This document shows, piece by piece, positions 40,107 through 49,278 of a stretch of 64,000 nt of DNA. The stretch comes from Methylomicrobium sp. (GTDB lineage Bacteria; Pseudomonadota; Gammaproteobacteria; Methylococcales; Methylomonadaceae): assembly GCA_018333785.1 (NCBI GenBank), contig JAGXSU010000059.1, positions 38,430 to 102,429 on the forward strand, given 5' to 3'. Both the position numbers and the translations under genes were made by a program. The number at the start of each line of letters is the position of its first letter. Within the stretch, counting starts at the first letter, position 1. The notes beneath the pieces are model-generated. The model saw only the letters and a program-made list of their open reading frames with translations. It was not told where the DNA came from and searched no databases.

Positions 40107-40823
40107 TCAACGTTCAATTAGAGAACCAATGTCTTCGCCCTGCATCAGCCTCATCACGGCACCTTGTTCGAATATATTCATAACCCGCATGGGCAAATTG
40201 TTGTCACGGCATAAAACCAAGGCTGTCGTATCCATTACATTCAAGCGCTGATCCAATGCATCATCGTAGGTCAATCTTGGATAGAATTGGGCATCTTTGA
40301 CTTTTTCGGGATCGGCGGAATAAACACCTTTTACTTTGGTCGCCTTAATCATCAGTTGCGCATTGATTTCAATGGCCCTGAGACTGGCTGCCGAGTCGGT
40401 CGTAAAAAAAGGATTACCGGTTCCGGCTGCAAAAATAACTACGCGGCCTTTTTCCAAATGCCTGACAGCTCTGCGGCGAATATAGTCCTCGCAAACCTGA
40501 TTTATCTTTAGCGCCGACATTACGCGCACTTGTAAACCTAAAAATTCCAGCGCATCCTGCATAGCCAAAGCATTTATCACCGTGGCCAGCATTCCCATCT
40601 GATCACCGGTAACCCGATCCAAGCCTTCAGATGCTTTTTGGGCGCCTCGTAAAATGTTACCGCCGCCAATAACCAAACCGACTTCTATACCTGCTTCACA
40701 TAGCTCCTTTATCTCGGTGGCCAATCGTTTGACAATTTCTGCATCGATGCTGCCGCCCTTCTCGCTCATCAATGCTTCACCGCTTAATTTTAATAAAATT
40801 CTTTGGCAGATAAGTTTTGTCAT
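40107..40823 (-). CDS. pyrH: UMP kinase
   Basis: A 238-residue amino-acid-kinase-fold enzyme phosphorylating UMP to UDP. Motifs are [11 protein letters not shown] near the start, [34 protein letters not shown] and [17 protein letters not shown]. The frame can begin at GTG 40829 or ATG 40823; the ATG is preferred, although no strong ribosome binding site is visible for either. Order between tsf and frr is the usual one in proteobacteria. Confidence 0.96.
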   Translation of the reverse strand: MTKLICQRILLKLSGEALMSEKGGSIDAEIVKRLATEIKELCEAGIEVGLVIGGGNILRGAQKASEGLDRVTGDQMGMLATVINALAMQDALEFLGLQVRVMSALKINQVCEDYIRRRAVRHLEKGRVVIFAAGTGNPFFTTDSAASLRAIEINAQLMIKATKVKGVYSADPEKVKDAQFYPRLTYDDALDQRLNVMDTTALVLCRDNNLPMRVMNIFEQGAVMRLMQGEDIGSLIER

Positions 40824-40853
40824 AGTCACATAGGGTCATTAGTCATTTAAGTA

Positions 40854-40877
40854 AATCCCCGCAGTCACGCGGGGATT
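40854..40877 (-). terminator. Hairpin downstream of tsf
   Basis: AATCCCCGC pairs with GCGGGGATT around a six-base loop between tsf and pyrH; on the minus strand it is followed by TTTACTT. It probably attenuates read-through from the abundant rpsB-tsf transcript into pyrH. Confidence 0.55.
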
Positions 40878-40885
40878 GAATCGAA

Positions 40886-41767
40886 TTAAGCGCCTCTAAC
40901 TTGAGCCATTACTTCTTCAGCAAAATTCTCTTCTTTTTTCTCGATACCTTCACCGACTTCAAAACGGGTAAAACGAACGACGCTGTTGCCTTTGGATTTC
41001 AGCAACTGGCCTACCGTAATTTTGTCATCTTTTACAAAAGGTTGGCCTAACAGGGTTATCTCAGCCAAAAATTTGCTAATCCGGCCACTGATCATCTTTT
41101 CGATAATCTCGGCAGGTTTGCCACTTTCCAGTGCTTGCGCCGAGAAAATGTCTTTTTCTTTATTGATCTCGTCCTGAGAAACCTGGTCATCCGATACACA
41201 AACCGGTTTGCAGGCAGCAATATGCATGGCAATGTCTTTACCCAAGGCATCATCGGCTTTGGCCAATTCTACCAATACGCCAATTTTGCTTCCATGCAGA
41301 TAGCATGAAGCACCGCCCTCAGCTAATTTGTATGTTTCAAAGCGTCTGATGGTAATGTTTTCACCTAATTTGGCGATTAACTCACGACGCACTTCATCCA
41401 CTGTTTTGCCGGATTCCAGCTTCATTTCCTGAAGTTGTTCAGGTGTTTCAACGTCTGAAGTCAACAATGCGGTTGCGATGCTGTTCAGGAAACCGATGAA
41501 ATCTTCACCCTTGGCAACAAAATCGGTTTCGCAGTTAAGATCGACGATCGCTGCGGTTTTGCCGTCAGTTGCGATTTTAGCTCCGATCAGCCCTTCAGCC
41601 GCTATACGACCGGATTTTTTATCGGCTTTGGCTAAGCCGGCTTTACGCATGTTTTCGATTGCGAGTTCCAAATCTCCATTGGCCTCAACCAATGCTTTTT
41701 TGCACTCCATCATCCCTGAACCGGTTCTTTCCCGCAGTTCTTTAACCATGCCTGCACTAATACTCAT
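40886..41767 (-). CDS. tsf: Translation elongation factor Ts
   Basis: A 293-residue guanine nucleotide exchange factor for EF-Tu. The N-terminal domain VKELRERTGSGMMECKKAL and core motif VDLNCETDFVAKGEDF (EF-Tu-contacting TDFVA) are present, as is the C-terminal SGRISKFLAEITLLGQPFVK. GAGGAAGAG precedes ATG 41767. It is downstream of rpsB, with a 274-base spacer containing a hairpin. Confidence 0.97.
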   Translation of the reverse strand: MSISAGMVKELRERTGSGMMECKKALVEANGDLELAIENMRKAGLAKADKKSGRIAAEGLIGAKIATDGKTAAIVDLNCETDFVAKGEDFIGFLNSIATALLTSDVETPEQLQEMKLESGKTVDEVRRELIAKLGENITIRRFETYKLAEGGASCYLHGSKIGVLVELAKADDALGKDIAMHIAACKPVCVSDDQVSQDEINKEKDIFSAQALESGKPAEIIEKMISGRISKFLAEITLLGQPFVKDDKITVGQLLKSKGNSVVRFTRFEVGEGIEKKEENFAEEVMAQVRGA

Positions 41768-41800
41768 TATTACTCTTCCTCAAATTTCTTAACTGTAAAA

Positions 41801-41823
41801 ACGCCTCCTATGAGGAGGCGTTT
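41801..41823 (-). terminator. rpsB-tsf intergenic terminator/attenuator
   Basis: On the minus strand, AAACGCCTCC and GGAGGCGTTT form a tight hairpin with a short loop, followed by a T run (TTTTTAC), 34 bases before the tsf ATG. It should terminate part of the rpsB transcription and so set the S2 to EF-Ts ratio, as an intergenic terminator does in E. coli. Confidence 0.75.
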
Positions 41824-42041
41824 AAGATGCTGTGTTAAACGTCAAATCAGGAATTACACCTTTAAAAACATGAATTTTATAACGTCCGCATCAGCCTGGT
41901 ATTTATACCCATCGTCAGCACTCAACAAATCTTTGGATTAATCGATAAACGCCTTGAACAGATATGAAAAACGGACTGAGTTGCGTAAGATAGTTTTTCA
42001 GGTTTCTTGAATTTTGCGTGCAATTCGCCTTAAATCAAACC

Positions 42042-42791
42042 TTATTCAGCTGAAGCGGCTTCTGATTCTTCTACAAAATCATCCGCTTGCGCTGAGAGAT
42101 CTAAAATTGCTGTTTTTGCTTCCAGAACTGCATCAGCGACACTTTGGCAATACAGTTTTACTGCACGGATAGAGTCGTCATTTCCAGGAATGACATAATC
42201 GATGTTATCGGGTGAATTGTTTGAATCGACAATACCGACTACTGGAATGCCCAGTTTTTTGGCTTCACTGATGGCATTTTTTTCGTATCCGACATCCATG
42301 ATGAACAACACATCCGGAATGCCCTTCATGTCTTTTATTCCACCCAAGCTGCGATCCAGTTTTTCCATTTCGCGCTCCATACCCAAAGCTTCCTTTTTGC
42401 TGAATTTGTGGTAGAGCGAACCATCCGCTTTCATTGCTTCCAACTCTTTCAGACGGTTGATTGATTTTTTTATCGTTTTGAAGTTGGTGAGCATGCCCCC
42501 CAACCAGCGATGATTAACATAGGGCATACCGCAACGCTTTGCCTCTTCGGCGACTGCTTTACGCGCTGCTTTTTTTGTTCCTACAAAAAGGATGGTACCC
42601 TTGTTTGCAGACATTTGACCCAGGTAATTCATTGCGTCATTAAACAGCGGAAGCGTTTTTTCCAAATTGATGATGTGGATTTTGTTACGAGCCCCAAAAA
42701 GATAGTTAGCCATCTTAGGATTCCAGTAACGAGTTTGGTGTCCAAAATGAACACCCGCTTCTAACATTTGACGCATTGACACTGCTGCCAT
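42042..42791 (-). CDS. rpsB: 30S ribosomal protein S2
   Basis: A 249-residue small-subunit ribosomal protein. The signatures [20 protein letters not shown] at the start, [36 protein letters not shown] and [20 protein letters not shown] are all diagnostic. AGGAG lies before the ATG. The gene heads the tsf-pyrH-frr direction of transcription, with a plausible promoter 157-185 bases upstream. Confidence 0.98.
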   Translation of the reverse strand: MAAVSMRQMLEAGVHFGHQTRYWNPKMANYLFGARNKIHIINLEKTLPLFNDAMNYLGQMSANKGTILFVGTKKAARKAVAEEAKRCGMPYVNHRWLGGMLTNFKTIKKSINRLKELEAMKADGSLYHKFSKKEALGMEREMEKLDRSLGGIKDMKGIPDVLFIMDVGYEKNAISEAKKLGIPVVGIVDSNNSPDNIDYVIPGNDDSIRAVKLYCQSVADAVLEAKTAILDLSAQADDFVEESEAASAE

Positions 42792-43106
42792 TGATTTTTC
42801 TCCTGATTGATTGATCGAAACCTGCGTTTCGAGTTGGGTTACGCCTCCACTTACCCCTCTTGGAAACCTGTTTTGAATTTATTACAAAACAAGCACCCTA
42901 CCAAGCGTGACGATAAGTGTGAGTATTGGTTAAAAAATGAACTTGCCTTTATACCATAAATTATTTCGTGCAACAATTTGATTTCTGCTAAACTCGCCAT
43001 TCTGCGGAGCGTTACAAACTATAAACTTCTCAGTTGACTCCATGTAGAATGCCGGGTTGCTGAGCATATCCTAATTAATTGTCTGTCATTTTCTGTCAAT
43101 CCATTC
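42792..43106. other. Divergent control region between rpsB and map
   Basis: 315 bases containing the rpsB promoter and a leader of about 150 bases, which in related bacteria is an S2-binding autoregulatory RNA. The map promoter should lie in the right half, but no confident boxes were read there. Confidence 0.55.
42948..42976 (-). promoter_or_regulatory. Candidate sigma-70 promoter of rpsB
   Basis: On the minus strand TTGTTG (42976-42971) and TATAAA (42953-42948) are separated by 17 bases. The -10 has five of six consensus bases; the -35 has three. Transcription would start about 150 bases before the rpsB ATG. Confidence 0.45.
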
Positions 43107-43871
43107 ATGTCGATCTCAATAAAAACCCCCAGTGAAATTGAAAAAATGCGTGTCGCAGGAAGACTGGCCGCCGAGGTTCTGGAAATGATTGAACCTTATG
43201 TAGTCCCAGGTGTTACAACGAATGAACTGGATCGAATCTGTCATGATTACATCGTTGAACAACAAATGGCCATCCCTGCCCCACTCAATTACAGGGGCTT
43301 TCCAAAATCGATTTGCACCTCTATCAATCACGTTGTTTGTCACGGCATACCATCAGAAAAAAAATTAAAAGAAGGCGACATTGTCAATGTTGATATCACT
43401 GTAATCAAAGACGATTACCACGGAGATACCAGTAAAATGTTCTGTGTCGGCAAAGTGAGCCAGCATGCCAAGCGCTTAATATCAATTACGCAGCAAGCGC
43501 TGTATATAGGCACCGAACAAGTCAAGCCGGGCGCTACATTAGGTGATATTGGCCACGCCATTCAAAAATTTGCGGAATCGAATCACTATTCGGTCGTACG
43601 TGAATTTTGCGGTCATGGCATAGGCAAAAATTTTCATGAAGAACCCCAGGTGCTTCATTACGGAAAACAGGGAGAAGGTATAGCGCTTGAGCCCGGCATG
43701 ATTTTTACGATAGAACCCATGCTGAATCAGGGCAAACGTAACGTTAAAGTCCTGTCAGACGGCTGGACAGCCGTCACAAAAGACCGCAGCCTTTCGGCCC
43801 AATGGGAGCACACCATCCTGGTAACGGATCAAGGACATGAGGTGCTAACCCTTCGCAAGGAGGAACAGTGA
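43107..43871 (+). CDS. map: Type I methionine aminopeptidase
   Basis: A 254-residue metalloprotease that removes N-terminal methionine. Metal ligands are visible in order: VNVDITVIKDDYHGDTSKMF (two Asp), the His in REFCGHGIGKNFHEEP, the Glu in GMIFTIEPMLNQG and the final Glu in SAQWEHTILVT. Lengths match the E. coli type. Its stop overlaps the GTG start of glnD (GTGA), so expression is coupled. Position next to rpsB is conserved in gammaproteobacteria. Confidence 0.97.
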   Translation: MSISIKTPSEIEKMRVAGRLAAEVLEMIEPYVVPGVTTNELDRICHDYIVEQQMAIPAPLNYRGFPKSICTSINHVVCHGIPSEKKLKEGDIVNVDITVIKDDYHGDTSKMFCVGKVSQHAKRLISITQQALYIGTEQVKPGATLGDIGHAIQKFAESNHYSVVREFCGHGIGKNFHEEPQVLHYGKQGEGIALEPGMIFTIEPMLNQGKRNVKVLSDGWTAVTKDRSLSAQWEHTILVTDQGHEVLTLRKEEQ

Positions 43872-46504
43872 CCTTTACTGACATAACACCTGAGCTATTT
43901 AATCAGCCCGACTGTATTGCTCAGTTCAAACAGATCATAAAAAACAAGAACGCCACGCTTAAACAGGACTTCGTTCCGCAAAATCCTGTTTCGCACTTGC
44001 TGATTGAAAAAGCCGATTTTGTTGATCATTTACTCGTCTGCGCCTGGATACATTACCTGACGACTGCGGCAAAAGACTTGAGCTTGATCGCTGTTGGCGG
44101 CTATGGCCGCAAGGAATTATTTCCCCATTCCGATATCGATATCGTCATTCTCCTTCCTCCTGACTCGGCGCCAGACATTCAGGATAGACTGACCAATTTT
44201 TGTAATTTTCTTTGGGATATCGGCCTGAAGCCCGGCTTGAGTGTGCGTACTGTAAAAGAATGCATACAGGCAGCGAAAGACGACCAGACAGTGATGACCA
44301 GCCTCTTGGAAACCAGGCTTATTTCCGGCAGCCAAAAACTTTACGAAAAAGTGCTGGAGCCCATTAAAAAGAAAGAAATCTGGCCTTCGGCAGAATTCTT
44401 TCCTGCCAAATTGCTTGAACAGGAACAGCGCTACTTCAAATTCCATGATACCGCTTACAACCTTGAACCTAACATCAAAGAGGGTCCGGGCGGGTTGCGC
44501 GACATGCAAATTATTGCCTGGGTGTTCAAACGACATTACAACTCAACCACGCTTAAAGAACTGATCAAATACGATTTTTTACCCGAATCGGAATACGATG
44601 AATTGATCAGTTTACGCAGCACACTCTGGAGCATTCGATACGCGCTGCAGTTACTGACCGGACGCGATGAAAACCGCTTGCTATTTGATTTTCAACGTGA
44701 TTTGTCGATACAGTTCGGCTTTATTGATGCCAACATCAATCATGGCGTGGAACAGTTCATGCAGTACTATTACAAGACCGTTGTTGGCCTGGAACGTCTC
44801 AATGAAATGTTGCTGCAACTGTTTAACGAACGATTCCTCTGCACAGAAACGACTTACCATTACATCAACACCCGCGACTCAAAACTGATTGTGATCAACG
44901 GTTACCTGGAGGCTGAGAACGAGCAGCTATTCGAGAAAAATCCGCTTGCCTTGCTTGAGATTTTCCTGATCTTGCAGCAGAACGTTTCTTTGAAAGGGAT
45001 CAGAGCTAAAACAATCAGGCTTATTCGTAAAAGCCTTCATTTGATCGATGACACGTTCCGGAAAGATAAAAATGCCAACCATTTATTCATAGAAATATTG
45101 CGCCAGCCTCAGGGCATCACCCATGAGCTTCGCCGCATGAACCGCTATGGTGTTCTGGCCGCCTACCTGCCCAGTTTCGCCCATATCGTCGCACGTATGC
45201 AGTATGACTTGTTTCATGTCTATACCGTCGATGAACACACCTTGTTTGTGATCAGAAATTTACGCCGATTTTCTCTGGATAAACATATCAACGAACTCCC
45301 CTTCTGTAATGATGTTTATTTGATGATCGGCAAGCCGGAATTGCTTTACATAGCGGCACTGTTCCACGACATTGCCAAAGGCATGGGCGGCGACCATTCG
45401 ACCATAGGCGAAGATATAGCAAGAGAATTCTGCATACAGCATGACTTGTCAAAACACGACATTAAATTGGTAACCTGGCTGGTCAGAAATCATCTGATCA
45501 TGTCCATGACGGCCCAACGCAAAGACATCAGCGACCCCGAAATCATCCATGAGTTTGCTCAGTGTGTAGGCAGTATTGAATATTTGAATTATCTCTATTT
45601 ACTGACTGTCGCAGATATCCGGGCCACCAATCCTGAGCTTTGGAATTCATGGAAAGACGCCTTGCTGAAAGAACTCTATAACGCAACCTACAGCGCATTA
45701 CACCGGGGCCTCAAAGTTCCGATCAATATTCATGACCGGCTTGAAGAAACGAAAAATGAAGCCCTGGAAGAGTTGATCAAGCTGGGTTTAACTCGGGAAC
45801 ATGTTTTGGCGTCATGGAAACATGCAAGTGATGACTATTTTTTGCGTTATTCGGTTGATGAGATTACCTGGCATACGATAGCCATCTCATCCTGCGATGA
45901 AAAAGACTTGCCGCTAGTCCTGCTTCGCCCTCAAACACAGCGAGGCAGCGCCGAAGTATTCGTCTATACCCATAATGAAAACCATATTTTCTCAATCAGC
46001 ACCGAAACGCTGGATCAGCTGGGCTTGACAATTTTAGATGCACGGATTGTAACGACTCATGACCAGTATGTGCTTAACAGCTTTCAGATCCTTGAACAAA
46101 CCGGCGAACCTATTATCGACTTGTACAGAGAAATTCATATTTGCTCTTCATTACGCAAAAACCTGAAAGAACATACGATCAATAAACAAAAGAACATACG
46201 ACGCCAATCCAGACAGGCCAGACATTTCCCAATACCGACCACGGTATTTTTTCATGAGGACCCGCTGCACAAATGCACTATCCTCGAATTGATTACGACC
46301 GATCACGCCGGACTCCTGTCAACTATCGGGCAGATTTTCAATCGAAATGAAATACGCTTACACGACGCCAAAATTACCACTATCGGCAGCCGTGCGGAAG
46401 ATATGTTTTATATTACTGACGACCAAACCAAACCGATCAGAAATATGAAGAAGTTGGCGAAGCTGGAAAATGAAATTATCAATAGCTTGCTATCGATCAC
46501 TTAA
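43868..46504 (+). CDS. glnD: Bifunctional uridylyltransferase/uridylyl-removing enzyme (nitrogen sensor)
   Basis: An 878-residue GlnD, which adds or removes UMP on PII proteins in response to glutamine. The nucleotidyltransferase site is GGYGRKELFPHSDIDIVILL (about 77-96). GPGGLRDMQIIAWVFKRH is the family linker, and the HD hydrolase site is AALFHDIAKGMGGDHSTIGE (about 497-516). Two C-terminal ACT domains follow, with RGSAEVFVYTHNENHIFS in the first and LITTDHAGLLSTIGQIFN in the second. The start is GTG 43868, preceded by AAGGAGG and overlapping the map stop. All domains are intact. Confidence 0.97.
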   Translation: MTFTDITPELFNQPDCIAQFKQIIKNKNATLKQDFVPQNPVSHLLIEKADFVDHLLVCAWIHYLTTAAKDLSLIAVGGYGRKELFPHSDIDIVILLPPDSAPDIQDRLTNFCNFLWDIGLKPGLSVRTVKECIQAAKDDQTVMTSLLETRLISGSQKLYEKVLEPIKKKEIWPSAEFFPAKLLEQEQRYFKFHDTAYNLEPNIKEGPGGLRDMQIIAWVFKRHYNSTTLKELIKYDFLPESEYDELISLRSTLWSIRYALQLLTGRDENRLLFDFQRDLSIQFGFIDANINHGVEQFMQYYYKTVVGLERLNEMLLQLFNERFLCTETTYHYINTRDSKLIVINGYLEAENEQLFEKNPLALLEIFLILQQNVSLKGIRAKTIRLIRKSLHLIDDTFRKDKNANHLFIEILRQPQGITHELRRMNRYGVLAAYLPSFAHIVARMQYDLFHVYTVDEHTLFVIRNLRRFSLDKHINELPFCNDVYLMIGKPELLYIAALFHDIAKGMGGDHSTIGEDIAREFCIQHDLSKHDIKLVTWLVRNHLIMSMTAQRKDISDPEIIHEFAQCVGSIEYLNYLYLLTVADIRATNPELWNSWKDALLKELYNATYSALHRGLKVPINIHDRLEETKNEALEELIKLGLTREHVLASWKHASDDYFLRYSVDEITWHTIAISSCDEKDLPLVLLRPQTQRGSAEVFVYTHNENHIFSISTETLDQLGLTILDARIVTTHDQYVLNSFQILEQTGEPIIDLYREIHICSSLRKNLKEHTINKQKNIRRQSRQARHFPIPTTVFFHEDPLHKCTILELITTDHAGLLSTIGQIFNRNEIRLHDAKITTIGSRAEDMFYITDDQTKPIRNMKKLAKLENEIINSLLSIT

Positions 46505-46522
46505 AACAAGATCCTAAGCAAG

Positions 46523-46554
46523 GCCCTCTGTTGTCCGTCATTAGCGCAGAGGGC
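46523..46554. terminator. Hairpin between convergent glnD and PilZ gene
   Basis: GCCCTCTG (46523-46530) pairs with CAGAGGGC (46547-46554) around a 16-base loop, 18 bases after the glnD stop. There is no strong T tract, but the position between convergent genes fits a two-way terminator. Confidence 0.55.
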
Positions 46555-46563
46555 ATGCCTGTT

Positions 46564-47010
46564 TCACGCAGTATCGCTGAGAATCTGCCTGACGGCGGCG
46601 TTGACTGAAGGAATGGATTCTACCGGCACATCTTTGCCCAACCGGGAATCCAGAAAACTGAGCAACTTATCATAACCGCTTGCCTCGATATTAAAATAAC
46701 GGACACCGATTTCACACTCATCGCGTGCTATTCTTCGCGAATAAATTACATGGCACTGCGCACTGATACCTTCAGAACCATTATTATCGACTGATGCTGG
46801 CAAAATCAGCCGGACATCCAATTCCATAGGCCTTTTGTTATGAATAAAGCATCCACCCGGAGTAATCAGATTGCGTTGATTTGTACTGCATTTGAATGAG
46901 AAACCCTCATTGCACATATCAAAAGCAACGACTTTAAAGCGAATACCTTCCATATTGGTAATAAAGACTGGCAAATGGATTGAAACGTGGGGGTATATTT
47001 TTTTTTCCAT
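46564..47010 (-). CDS. PilZ-like domain protein with altered c-di-GMP motifs
   Basis: A 148-residue protein starting at ATG 47010 (MEKKIYPHVSIHLPVFI); an in-frame TTG at 47043 is less likely. The overall beta-barrel pattern, ending in EIGVRYFNIEASGYDKLLSF, is PilZ-like. The two ligand motifs are off consensus: the RxxxR stretch reads KKIYPH, and the DxSxxG motif reads DMCNEG. It may therefore not bind cyclic di-GMP, or bind it weakly. It is a single-gene unit convergent with glnD. Confidence 0.72.
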   Translation of the reverse strand: MEKKIYPHVSIHLPVFITNMEGIRFKVVAFDMCNEGFSFKCSTNQRNLITPGGCFIHNKRPMELDVRLILPASVDNNGSEGISAQCHVIYSRRIARDECEIGVRYFNIEASGYDKLLSFLDSRLGKDVPVESIPSVNAAVRQILSDTA

Positions 47011-47412
47011 AGTAATCTCTAAATCGTAACCTTGCTGGTACAACCACTTTAGACTAAAAAAATAATTTTACCAGCAGAAATATGGGTTTAAAGAATAAAT
47101 ATGAAGCTATAGATTAACACCATTAAGCGCCATCGCCGACAATAAGCCTTACTAACCCAATCAATTGGGAAAATTAAAAATCACCGCTCGGATTTATTGA
47201 CTGATCCGCCTGAGAATTCAGCCTTCATATAAACTCTGTAGCCTGTATTTAGGACAATTACAATTTGCCTCCTTGACTTTGCTGATACACTACGAAAAAA
47301 TTGCCGGTTGAAATTAAGTTAATGTAAGCATATAACGATAATCTATTAAACTTTCACTTGGGCCTACTGTCGTAAGTACGTCGCTGAAAGAGCATACATC
47401 CGAGGTTAATCT
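47011..47412. other. Intergenic region upstream of the multicopper oxidase gene
   Basis: About 400 bases between divergent genes. A possible -10-like TACACT lies near 47286-47291, about 120 bases before the oxidase ATG, but no matching -35 at good spacing was convincing. I see no metal-responsive operator palindrome or repeat. Confidence 0.45.
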
Positions 47413-49161
47413 ATGAGTAAACGTTATTTATCCAGTCTCTGCGGAGGCTTGGCGCTCGTTATTCCATTAGGAGTAAACGCTGCAACCGATCTGCCACCTT
47501 CAGCAAAAGTTGAAATGGGTCCCCAGGAAGAGGTTTGCTCAAATTTTATATCTCCAGAATGGCGCAAAGAACAAACAGCCGACGGCATTAAGATACAGGC
47601 TTCCAATGTCTGTACTCCCGATAATCCTGCCGATATTGCCGCTTTTGTCAAAGGCACCAACAACATTTCCATGGATACACTCATGGAAACTCAATTGGCC
47701 GCCGACGCAATAACCAAATCAAACGACGAAGATGGCGATGGCGATCCGGATCACATCATAATAAAGCTGGAAATTGTCGAACTGAACGGTCATTCTCCGG
47801 ACATGACCGACCCCACAACCACTTTTGATATTGCTCCCGGCGTACAACCTACTTTTTGGGTATTTGCCCCAAAAACCAGGGACATGTCAACGTTGAGCCT
47901 GTATGAACCGCAAGCAAATCCGTTATTGAGAGTACCGTCTCCAACCATTCGGGTTGAACAGGGCGACACGGTATGGATAGTTGTTGAAAACACCCATTAT
48001 CTGCCTCATTCGCTTCATCTTCACGGCATTGATCATCCCTTCATGGATCACGGCGGCGGCGGCAATGACGGCGTTGGTCAAACCAGCGAAATGGATATCA
48101 TGCCAGGAGAAAGCAAGACTTACGTAATTAAACCCCGTCAACCGGGCACGATGTACTATCACTGCCACGTACAACCTCATGTCCATATCCCCATGGGTTT
48201 ACAAGGCATCTTTGTCGTTGAAGAAAACCGGCCGAACAACTGGGTTCAAACTTTCAATGTAGGCGCAGGACAAGTACGTAGCCCCTCCGTTGCAGTACTT
48301 GAAAAATATCAACGGGAATATGATTTACATTACGAAACCGCAGATAAGGAATTGCATTCGGATATTGCCAGATCAGCCAATGATCCGCGAATCATAGCCA
48401 AACGTTTAAACATGGAGTATGACATCACGGACGCAACGGATGATTATTTCATGCTGAATGGGCGTTCTTTTCCCTATACGCTAAGAGAATCTCTCATCGA
48501 AATGGGCGTGGGTGAAAAAGTAAAATTAAGAATCTTGAATGGCGGAACTGAAACCTTGGCGATGCATATACATGGCCACAAACCGACAATTACTCATTAT
48601 GACGGCGTAGACAATGGCCCCGGTTCTTATATAACCCGAGACGTTCACGGCATCACACCGGCTCAAAGACTCGATCTGGAACTGGATGGGACGGATGACG
48701 GACTGCACAGCTTTGGCGAGGGCATTTGGATGTTTCATGACCATGTCGAAAAGGCGTTTACTACGGATGGAGTGGGTGAAGGCGGAGATATCAGTCTGGT
48801 TGTCTACAAAGACTACATTGACGAAAGAGGCATACCCAAAGCACACGGTATGAGTCTGGCGCCTTATTTCACCAAAGAATTCTGGAAAAGAACGTACCCC
48901 ATGTGGCAAGACTACGACTCATGGAAAAGCCTGGGCTTACCTGATTTGAACGCGGATTATAAACCGGGAAAAGTGGCAGTCATGACTGAAGTAGTCGGAC
49001 CTGGTGGACAACAAATTGCGTCACAAACTGGAAATGAGCCTTCCTTTATAGGCCGCTTAATATCCGGCTTTGTTCTAGGTATCCTGGCTTATTTGCTGTT
49101 TGTCTACAGAGAGTTGATATTCAAATTTGTAGGTGGACTAATAGGCCGAACACAGTCGTAA
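47413..49161 (+). CDS. Membrane-anchored two-domain multicopper oxidase
   Basis: A 582-residue periplasmic copper enzyme. A signal peptide (to about residue 23) is followed by an unusual region with a calcium-loop-like DEDGDGDPD at 105-113. Cupredoxin domain 1 has HSLHLHG (199-205) and HCHVQPHVHIPM (250-261), containing the type 1 Cys251, a His and Met261 plus trinuclear-site histidines. Domain 2 has MHIHGHKP and FHDHVEKAF, with HxH motifs but no cysteine. This layout fits type C two-domain oxidases such as the Nitrosomonas blue copper oxidase. A C-terminal helix (ISGFVLGILAYLLFVYREL) would anchor it. Substrate unknown. Confidence 0.88.
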   Translation: MSKRYLSSLCGGLALVIPLGVNAATDLPPSAKVEMGPQEEVCSNFISPEWRKEQTADGIKIQASNVCTPDNPADIAAFVKGTNNISMDTLMETQLAADAITKSNDEDGDGDPDHIIIKLEIVELNGHSPDMTDPTTTFDIAPGVQPTFWVFAPKTRDMSTLSLYEPQANPLLRVPSPTIRVEQGDTVWIVVENTHYLPHSLHLHGIDHPFMDHGGGGNDGVGQTSEMDIMPGESKTYVIKPRQPGTMYYHCHVQPHVHIPMGLQGIFVVEENRPNNWVQTFNVGAGQVRSPSVAVLEKYQREYDLHYETADKELHSDIARSANDPRIIAKRLNMEYDITDATDDYFMLNGRSFPYTLRESLIEMGVGEKVKLRILNGGTETLAMHIHGHKPTITHYDGVDNGPGSYITRDVHGITPAQRLDLELDGTDDGLHSFGEGIWMFHDHVEKAFTTDGVGEGGDISLVVYKDYIDERGIPKAHGMSLAPYFTKEFWKRTYPMWQDYDSWKSLGLPDLNADYKPGKVAVMTEVVGPGGQQIASQTGNEPSFIGRLISGFVLGILAYLLFVYRELIFKFVGGLIGRTQS

Positions 49162-49177
49162 CTTCATCTTTCAACAG

Positions 49178-49205
49178 AGGTCTGGCACACGAATGTGCCA
49201 GACCT
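49178..49205 (+). terminator. Rho-independent terminator after the multicopper oxidase gene
   Basis: AGGTCTGGCACA and TGTGCCAGACCT form a perfect 12-base-pair stem around a CGAA tetraloop, followed by TTCAT, 16 bases after the stop codon. Confidence 0.85.
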
Positions 49206-49278
49206 TTCATAAATATTATGCCAACTTAAATGACCCGGACGATTGATTTACCAGTCGTTTACGCCAATAACGAGCTAG

